Source of the DNA: Bifidobacteriaceae bacterium
GTDB lineage: Bacteria > Actinomycetota > Actinomycetes > Actinomycetales > WQXJ01
Length of the DNA: 12,217 nt
Direction: 5' to 3'
Assembly (NCBI GenBank): GCA_031268115.1
Contig: JAIRXV010000441.1
Location: forward strand, 1 to 12,217
In this document: positions 7,309-12,217 of the stretch, piece after piece
Layout: every line of letters begins with the position of its first letter
Position numbering within the stretch: the stretch's first letter is position 1
The notes under the pieces: model-generated
Database searches by the model: none
What the model saw: the letters and a program-made list of their open reading frames with translations, nothing else
Told to the model about the DNA's origin: nothing
Made by a program: the position numbers and the translations under genes

Positions 7309-9447
7309 TCACCGGCCTGAGAGGATCTGCTGCATCTCGGAACCCAGATATGGGGCCATCGTGGACGCGTACGTCTTGGTGATGTGGTTCGTGTCGCGAT
7401 AGACGATCACGTTGCCGATCACAGGAAAGCACAGGGCGTCGTCGCAATACAGGTGCGTCAAGTCCACCACGGATACACCCTCGACCGCGGCTGCGACATT
7501 GTAGGCGCCATCGTCCAAGGCAAAGCCTCGGCTCCGAGCGAATGCACACTTCTCGGCCGCTTCGAGACCGTACCGATCCACGCAGGTCACGGTATCTTTG
7601 GATACCTGCGGGTTATCGACCAGGATCATCACCGGAATCGATTGATCGGCCCGCTGCGAGATCGCTTGAGCTATCCCGTCGACGATGACGCTGATCTTTG
7701 TTTCCCCGGGCGCCACCGCAACCTCTTGCATACCCCGGCGCCGAGCCAACAAAACGGCATCCAAATCATCGGTCCGGTCGATGAACTCGGATACCCTGCG
7801 TCTCCATTCACGGCACCCTGCTATGCTTTCTGGGCCGTTGTACGTCACTTCCACTGCCGTCCAATAGCACCCACTTCGGCTAGCGATGTCGATGCGCCAC
7901 CCGTACTCGTTCGCGATGTCATCCAACGCGTATTGGATCGCTTTGGCATGGGAGTCGCCTACCGCGAAAATGCGCTTGCTGTATCCCGTATCATGGCCCA
8001 GAACGCACACTTTGAGCGTCGGATCCGCGCCCGATTCCGCGAAACAGTCCGGCTCGTCGATCACCTCGTCCACCAGATTCACGGGATCGGGAATCAGTGT
8101 CCCCTCAAGCTGCGAATTGACGCAATCCGGCTCGGCGATGGCCGCGGCTCCCAGGCACGCGGGCCGTTCCGCCAACAAGGCATCGACGTGTTCGCCCGCG
8201 ATTCGCTGATCCACGGCAACAGCGCCGAACCCCCCACCGGCGATTCCGAGCACCACGAGCATGCCGCCGCCCGTCCACGCGGCGATCGTCCTGGCGCGTC
8301 GGTTCCCCAGCAGGCGGGGCGAGAACCGGATCGGGTTCTCCCACATCTTGGTGGACAGGCACGCCAAGCCCACTGCCGTCACGAGCACGGCGAGCTTCTC
8401 TGTCCTGGTCAGACCGTGTCCTGAGATGTAGGGCACAAGGACAATCAGCGGCCAATGCCACAGATAGAGCGAGTAGGAAACCTCACCCAGCAGTGCGACC
8501 GGCGCCATCGCCCCCACTGACGCCAATGCGGTGGGGTTCTTCCCAAACCACAGCACGGCCACGGCTCCGCCGACGGGAAGAACCGCTGCGATTCCCGGGA
8601 AGACGGTGTCGGAGGAGTACAACACCGTGGACGCCGCTATCGCCGCGAGGCCAACGCCCACCCCCAGGCGTCGTGCCCCCGCGGCCCCGACCGCCGGCAA
8701 GTAGAACACCAAAGCTCCGACGGAGAACTCCCAGGCCCGCGTCAACGTCGAGAAATAAGCCGCTGGGGCGGACCACCACGTGAGATACAGCGAATAGGCG
8801 AACGAGGCGAGAGTCATCGCGAGAAACACCCCCATCGTGGTTCGCATGCGGTCGCGCTCACTGCCTGGCCGCCTGCGTCGAGCAACTGCGACACCAATGA
8901 TCAGCAGAAGCGGCGTCGCGATATAGAACTGCTCCTCGGTGGACAAAGTCCAAAAGTGCTGCACGGGCGAGACCATGTTCGAGAGCGCCAAATAGTCGAC
9001 GGAATCGGCCGCGAGCTGCCAATTCTGGATGTAGAGTGTTGACGTTGCGATTTCACGCAAGAATTGGGGCCACAGTCCTTCGGGCACCCACACCAGCACA
9101 GATATCGCCGTCGTGGCAAGCACAAGGCATGATGCGGGCAAGAGACGCCGGGCACGCCGTGCCCAAAATGAAGCCAAGCGAATCCGGCCAGTCCGGGCGG
9201 CTTCACGCGCCAATTGAGAGCCGATCAGATAACCAGAAATCACAAAGAAAACGTCGACTCCAATATAGCCACCTGGCAGACGCCCTGGGAACAGGTGATA
9301 GATCAGCACCGACATGACAGCAACAGCACGAAGCCCCTGAATGTCAGGGCGAAAACCGACCCCTCGTGTTGCTGCGGGCTGGGACACGGTCCGGTCGGCT
9401 TGGGTTTCAGTACTCCTCGTGAATAGTCGATTGGGCCCCACGGTCAC
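7309..9447 (-). CDS. Acyltransferase-3 / SGNH-domain cell-surface O-acyltransferase (OafA/OatA-like)
   Basis: A 712-residue two-domain membrane enzyme. Residues about 33-410 form the multi-span acyltransferase-3 domain: FRPDIQGLRAVAV with the family His51 in LIYHLFPG, GGYIGVDVFFVISGYLI, the FWARRARRLLP block, FWTLSTEEQFY, and SYSLYLWHWPLIV, with many hydrophobic helices. After the last helix (about 390-412) the C-terminal part is an SGNH esterase-like domain: FAVGDSHAKA with nucleophile S499, and the closing D685-x-x-H688 pair in RDTNHIT. Family members take acyl groups from the cytoplasm and place them on peptidoglycan, cell-wall glycans or exopolysaccharides outside; the acceptor here is unknown. 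Several Cys in 431-670 suggest disulfides in an extracellular domain. The GTG at 9447 is taken because a TATACT lies just upstream; a later GTG at residue 21 is possible. The gene looks intact and lies directly upstream of the decayed hom, in the same direction. Confidence 0.93.
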   Translation of the reverse strand: MTVGPNRLFTRSTETQADRTVSQPAATRGVGFRPDIQGLRAVAVMSVLIYHLFPGRLPGGYIGVDVFFVISGYLIGSQLAREAARTGRIRLASFWARRARRLLPASCLVLATTAISVLVWVPEGLWPQFLREIATSTLYIQNWQLAADSVDYLALSNMVSPVQHFWTLSTEEQFYIATPLLLIIGVAVARRRRPGSERDRMRTTMGVFLAMTLASFAYSLYLTWWSAPAAYFSTLTRAWEFSVGALVFYLPAVGAAGARRLGVGVGLAAIAASTVLYSSDTVFPGIAAVLPVGGAVAVLWFGKNPTALASVGAMAPVALLGEVSYSLYLWHWPLIVLVPYISGHGLTRTEKLAVLVTAVGLACLSTKMWENPIRFSPRLLGNRRARTIAAWTGGGMLVVLGIAGGGFGAVAVDQRIAGEHVDALLAERPACLGAAAIAEPDCVNSQLEGTLIPDPVNLVDEVIDEPDCFAESGADPTLKVCVLGHDTGYSKRIFAVGDSHAKAIQYALDDIANEYGWRIDIASRSGCYWTAVEVTYNGPESIAGCREWRRRVSEFIDRTDDLDAVLLARRRGMQEVAVAPGETKISVIVDGIAQAISQRADQSIPVMILVDNPQVSKDTVTCVDRYGLEAAEKCAFARSRGFALDDGAYNVAAAVEGVSVVDLTHLYCDDALCFPVIGNVIVYRDTNHITKTYASTMAPYLGSEMQQILSGR

Positions 9448-9455
9448 AGCGCATC

Positions 9456-9461
9456 AGTATA
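9456..9461 (-). promoter_or_regulatory. Candidate -10 for acyltransferase, possibly leaderless
   Basis: TATACT on the minus strand ends eight bases before the GTG at 9447. There is no RBS before this GTG, so transcription starting at or next to the start codon (a leaderless mRNA, frequent in actinobacteria) would explain the layout. No clear -35 is seen. Confidence 0.35.
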
Positions 9462-9487
9462 TGCGTCCCGTTCGGCCGGCCGTGACC

Positions 9488-9503
9488 GCGGCGGATCCGC
9501 CGC
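9488..9503. repeat. 16-base perfect palindrome
   Basis: GCGGCGGATCCGCCGC is a perfect palindrome in the 91-base gap between the hypothetical gene (stop at 9539) and the acyltransferase start. It may fold as a six-base stem with a GATC loop and act as a weak terminator for the upstream gene, or be an operator for the acyltransferase promoter 27 bases further on. No T-run follows it. Confidence 0.45.
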
Positions 9504-9538
9504 CCAAGCTGCGGCCCAGGCCTCCTGCAGAACGGCGT

Positions 9539-10243
9539 TCAAGGCCGTGTATCGGCGGGCTTCCTCCGTGCTTTGGTCATGGACAGCGGCAGATACACCC
9601 TCGGGTACTCCACCGCGAACGGATCGGAACTGGTGGTCTCCGGCACCCGCGCGTCTTCCAGCTCAGGCCGGCCGTGCTCCCGAGCGCACACGATCCCTGT
9701 GTTCGTGGCGTCCACGATCCTCTGGCTCTGCTCCAAGGTCTCGGTCCGGTCCGTGCCGCCGATCCACAGCCGGTACGTCTCCGGGTCCTCCTCCTCGAAC
9801 TCCTTGATGCGCTCCAACGTCAGATCCTCGTGGACCCTCCACATCAGGTTCGCCGCGCTGGGCGCCTTCGCGGCGCCCGGAAGCCCCCAGTAGAGCGGTT
9901 GGGTTGAGTCGAAGGAGACGATCGCGGAGCTGTTGCCTTGGTCCTCGATCAGCCCTGGCATTCCCGCATACACCAAGCAGGAGTAGAACGCCTCCGCCGC
10001 CTCCAGCTGGGAGGGTGCTTCCGGCTGCTCCGGCTCGTTGGTCTCGGGCCGGTCACCGGAAACCGTCCCCTCAGGCATCGGATCGTTCCCCTCCCCCGCC
10101 GTGGACGATGCCGTTCCCTCCAGGACCTCGGGCGCCACCGTCCGCATGGTCGCCACATCCTCCGGGGGTGCCTCACATCTACCCAGCGCAACCCCGATAA
10201 CCACGGTGAGGGCCGCCATCGTCCACATGCCCCGGACGGTCAC
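9539..10243 (-). CDS. Hypothetical secreted or lipoprotein-like protein
   Basis: I do not recognise this 234-residue protein. From the GTG at 10243 it begins VTVRGMWTMAALTVVIGVALGRC, a short basic stretch and one hydrophobic helix, followed by an acidic Pro/Glu/Thr-rich linker (about 24-75). This suggests export. C23 could be a lipid-modified Cys, but Arg at the position before it does not fit a normal lipobox, so a membrane-anchored or cleaved form is as likely. The globular part starts at about LEAAEAFYSCLVYAGMPGLIED and includes LMWRVHEDLTLERIKEFEEEDPETY, a helical charged segment, and NTGIVCAREHG. Two Cys there could form a disulfide. The ATG at 10228 is an alternative start but leaves no basic residue before the helix. 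The frame stays open far upstream, antisense to parC, which is not meaningful. It is divergent from parC. Confidence 0.7.
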   Translation of the reverse strand: MTVRGMWTMAALTVVIGVALGRCEAPPEDVATMRTVAPEVLEGTASSTAGEGNDPMPEGTVSGDRPETNEPEQPEAPSQLEAAEAFYSCLVYAGMPGLIEDQGNSSAIVSFDSTQPLYWGLPGAAKAPSAANLMWRVHEDLTLERIKEFEEEDPETYRLWIGGTDRTETLEQSQRIVDATNTGIVCAREHGRPELEDARVPETTSSDPFAVEYPRVYLPLSMTKARRKPADTRP

Positions 10244-10270
10244 GGCGCCGACAATACCCCGGACTCGTCT

Positions 10271-10287
10271 CGCGCGGCGGCCGCGCG
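10271..10287. repeat. Inverted repeat in the divergent hypothetical/parC gap
   Basis: Arms CGCGCGGC (10271-10278) and GCCGCGCG (10280-10287) are exact reverse complements around one base, about 30 bases upstream of the hypothetical gene start. It could be an operator or simply GC-rich chance. The rest of the 252-base gap (10244-10495) holds one more palindrome, GCCCCCGGGGGC at 10438-10449, and no gene. Confidence 0.4.
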
Positions 10288-10426
10288 GTCTACGCTCGTA
10301 GCCGAAGCGGGGCGGGCCCCGGCGGCGAGGCGACGCGCGGACTTCGCAGCCGGGGCAAACATCGGCGAAGACGTGGGGTCTGCGCACGGCGGGGCCGCGA
10401 ATCACAGTCCGCCAACGGCGAGCCGG

Positions 10427-10457
10427 TTGCCTGTCTGGCCCCCGGGGGCGCGACAAT
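10427..10457 (+). promoter_or_regulatory. Weak candidate promoter for parC
   Basis: TTGCCT (10427-10432) and GACAAT (10452-10457) are 19 bases apart, with a 12-base palindrome in the spacer. The spacing is long and both boxes are imperfect. The start codon follows about 40 bases later, preceded by AAAGGA at 10476-10481, the only RBS-like sequence there (14 bases from the ATG). Confidence 0.25.
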
Positions 10458-10495
10458 AGGGCCGCCCACCGACCGAAAGGAATCGTCTCGTTCCC

Positions 10496-12217
10496 ATGCC
10501 ACGCACCCGGCAACCCCAGATGACCGAACCCATCGAGGAGCAGATCGTCGACATCGATGTCGCTCGTGAGATGGAGACGTCCTACCTTGAGTACGCCTAT
10601 TCGGTGATCTATGCGCGCGCCCTGCCCGATGCCCGGGACGGCCTCAAACCGGTCCAACGGCGCATCCTGTTCCAGATGGCGCAGATGAACCTGACGCCGG
10701 ACCGCCCCCACGTCAAGTCTGCTCGTGTGGTCGGAGATGTCATGGGCAGGCTGCATCCGCACGGCGATTCTGCCATCTACGACGCCATGGTCCGGATGGC
10801 TCAGCCATTCTCGCTGCGGTTGCCCCTCGTTGACGGCCACGGCAACTTCGGCTCCCTCGATGACGGCCCCGCCGCTTACCGCTACACCGAGGCCCGGCTG
10901 ACGCCGCCGGCCCTCGCGCTGACGGCGGATCTGAGCGAAGACGTGGTCGACTTCGTCCCCAATTACGACTCCCAACTCACCCAACCAGAAGTTCTTCCTG
11001 CCGCTTTCCCAAGTCTTCTGGTCAACGGTGCGGCCGGCATCGCCGTTGGGATGGCGACCAACATGGCGCCGCACAATTTGATCGAAGTGGTCGCCGCGGC
11101 GCGCCACCTGATCGACCATCCGGAGGCCGATTTGGAAACGCTCATGCGTTTCATACCCGGACCGGACCTTCCCGGCGGCGGAATTATCGTCGGATTGGAC
11201 GGTATTCGAGACGCCTACGAGACCGGTCGGGGAACGTTCCGCACGCGCGCGAAGACCCGCATCGAGAACGTGACGGCAAGACGCAAAGGCATAGTCGTCA
11301 CCGAGCTGCCATACCTGGTAGGCCCTGAAAAAGTGATCGACAAAATCAAGGACGCCGTACGCGTGCGCGGCCTTCAAGGGATAGCCGCCGTCACCGATCT
11401 GACAGACCGCACCAAGGGCCTGCATCTGCTCATCGAGGTGAAGAACGGATTCAACCCCGAGGCGGTCCTCGAAAAGCTCTACAAGCTCACACCGATGGAG
11501 GATTCCTTCGGCGTCAACAATGTTGCGTTGGTGGACGGCCAGCCGCGCACCCTTGGCCTGCGCGAACTGCTTCAGGTCTACATCGACCATCGCCTCGAAG
11601 TGGTGCGGCGGCGCAGCGCCTATCGCCTGGAGAGGCGAACTGAGCGCCTGCATCTGGTGGATGGCCTACTCATCGCGATTCTCGACATCGATGAAGTCAT
11701 CCAATTGATTCGCTCGTCCGATGACGCACCCACCGCCCGCACTCGGCTAATCGAAGTTTTCGATCTGAGCGAGGTTCAGGCGGATTACATCCTGGAGTTG
11801 CGCCTGCGCCGCCTGACCAAATTCTCGCGTCTAGAACTGGAAGCCGAACGCGATACGCTGACCGGCGAAATCGCCGCTTTGCGCCGTCTACTCGACACGC
11901 CAGCCGAGCTTCGCGCCTTGGTTTCGGCGGAGCTAGGCGAAGTCGCCGCGAAGTATGGCACGCCCCGACGAACCGTCCTGCTGGCGGCCTCCGGCACGGG
12001 TCCGGCCGCCGCTTCTACGCCCCTGGAGGTCCAAGACACGCCGTGTTGGGTGCTGCTGTCATCGACCGGACTGGTCGCCCGCACCGGAGGGCCAGATGCG
12101 CCCAGGCGAGAAGGAGAGCGCTCCGCCCACGACGCCATCGTCGGCGCAGTTCGCGCCACCGCCCGCAGCGATATCGCGGCGCTCACGTCGCGGGGACGCG
12201 CCCTGCGGCTATCGTGC
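10496..12217 (+). CDS. parC: DNA topoisomerase IV subunit A (partial, 3' end outside)
   Basis: The first 574 codons of a type IIA topoisomerase A subunit, which cuts and rejoins both DNA strands to decatenate replicated chromosomes together with ParE. Visible parts: SYLEYAYSVIYARALPDARD and GLKPVQRRILFQM at the N-terminus; the winged-helix DNA-binding region with HPHGDSAIYDAMVRMAQ (88-103), where S92 and D96 occupy the quinolone-determining positions and look wild type; catalytic Y130 in AAYRYTEARL; the tower region ending with GFNPEAVLEKLYKLTP and NNVALVDGQP; then the coiled-coil IDEVIQLIRSS with LRLRRLTKFSRLELEAE. The first part of the C-terminal domain (TPRRTVLLA, CWVLLSSTGLVART) follows. 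The overall match is to actinobacterial ParC rather than GyrA: the DGHGNFGSLDDGPAA segment and the GPEKVIDKIKD/LQGIAAVTDLTDR block fit. The ATG at 10496 is chosen; an in-frame ATG at 10520 lacks an RBS. Confidence 0.92.
   Translation, partial: MPRTRQPQMTEPIEEQIVDIDVAREMETSYLEYAYSVIYARALPDARDGLKPVQRRILFQMAQMNLTPDRPHVKSARVVGDVMGRLHPHGDSAIYDAMVRMAQPFSLRLPLVDGHGNFGSLDDGPAAYRYTEARLTPPALALTADLSEDVVDFVPNYDSQLTQPEVLPAAFPSLLVNGAAGIAVGMATNMAPHNLIEVVAAARHLIDHPEADLETLMRFIPGPDLPGGGIIVGLDGIRDAYETGRGTFRTRAKTRIENVTARRKGIVVTELPYLVGPEKVIDKIKDAVRVRGLQGIAAVTDLTDRTKGLHLLIEVKNGFNPEAVLEKLYKLTPMEDSFGVNNVALVDGQPRTLGLRELLQVYIDHRLEVVRRRSAYRLERRTERLHLVDGLLIAILDIDEVIQLIRSSDDAPTARTRLIEVFDLSEVQADYILELRLRRLTKFSRLELEAERDTLTGEIAALRRLLDTPAELRALVSAELGEVAAKYGTPRRTVLLAASGTGPAAASTPLEVQDTPCWVLLSSTGLVARTGGPDAPRREGERSAHDAIVGAVRATARSDIAALTSRGRALRLSC

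Noticed and set aside
6005..7402. A 465-codon open frame on the plus strand
   Set aside because: It lies opposite the hom relic, whose minus-strand homology is strong over many blocks; the plus-strand product resembles no protein.
7384..8424. A 346-codon open frame on the plus strand
   Set aside because: It is the mirror of the acyltransferase gene, whose motifs are unmistakable; the translation is rich in His/Arg/Pro as expected from an antisense high-GC frame.
9539..11653. A 704-codon open frame on the minus strand running from opposite parC into the hypothetical gene
   Set aside because: The part beyond 10243 lies antisense to clearly real parC and has no protein-like features; only the downstream portion has a signal-like N-terminus and sensible composition.

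Overview
The window is high-GC DNA whose gene content points to an actinobacterium (Actinomycetes). The main evidence is a SepH-type (DUF3071) cell-division protein with its conserved C-terminal SVPSWDEI motif, a DUF5998 protein, and a topoisomerase IV A subunit with the actinobacterial signature VDGHGNFGSLDDGPAA-x-RYTEARL. From memory of homologues, the ParC resembles Micrococcales/Actinomycetales proteins. This affiliation is inferred from motif recognition; no search was run.

Layout, left to right. (1) 1-1368, minus: a FemABX-type peptidoglycan bridge ligase reads in frame, without a stop, into the N-terminus of an alanine-racemase-like PLP domain and leaves the window. (2) 1509-3587, plus, divergent from it: sepH. 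(3) 3610-5333, minus, convergent with sepH across a likely shared hairpin: a DUF5998 gene translationally coupled (ATGA) to an alkaline-phosphatase/type I phosphodiesterase gene. (4) 5418-7189, minus: the relics of hom (homoserine dehydrogenase) and thrC (threonine synthase). Both are recognisable over long stretches but broken by nonsense codons, frameshifts and large internal deletions that remove catalytic residues. (5) 7309-9447, minus: an intact OafA/OatA-like acyltransferase-3 with a C-terminal SGNH domain. (6) 9539-10243, minus: an unrecognised secreted or membrane-anchored protein. (7) 10496-12217, plus: parC, cut by the right edge.

The intact genes share a theme of envelope and chromosome or division functions: cross-bridge synthesis, surface O-acylation, the FtsZ-associated SepH, and chromosome decatenation. 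The hom-thrC block is the only biosynthetic piece and it is dead, so threonine (and homoserine) synthesis has been lost here unless intact copies lie elsewhere. The neighbours are open over hundreds of codons, so the lesions look like real gene decay rather than poor sequence.

No intergenic gap exceeds 300 bases. The longest (10244-10495, between divergent genes) holds only inverted repeats and a weak candidate promoter. I see no RNA genes, CRISPR arrays, insertion sequences or transposases. I do not see strong evidence for a new multi-gene system. The most unusual items are the Fem-racemase fusion and the freshly decayed hom-thrC pair.
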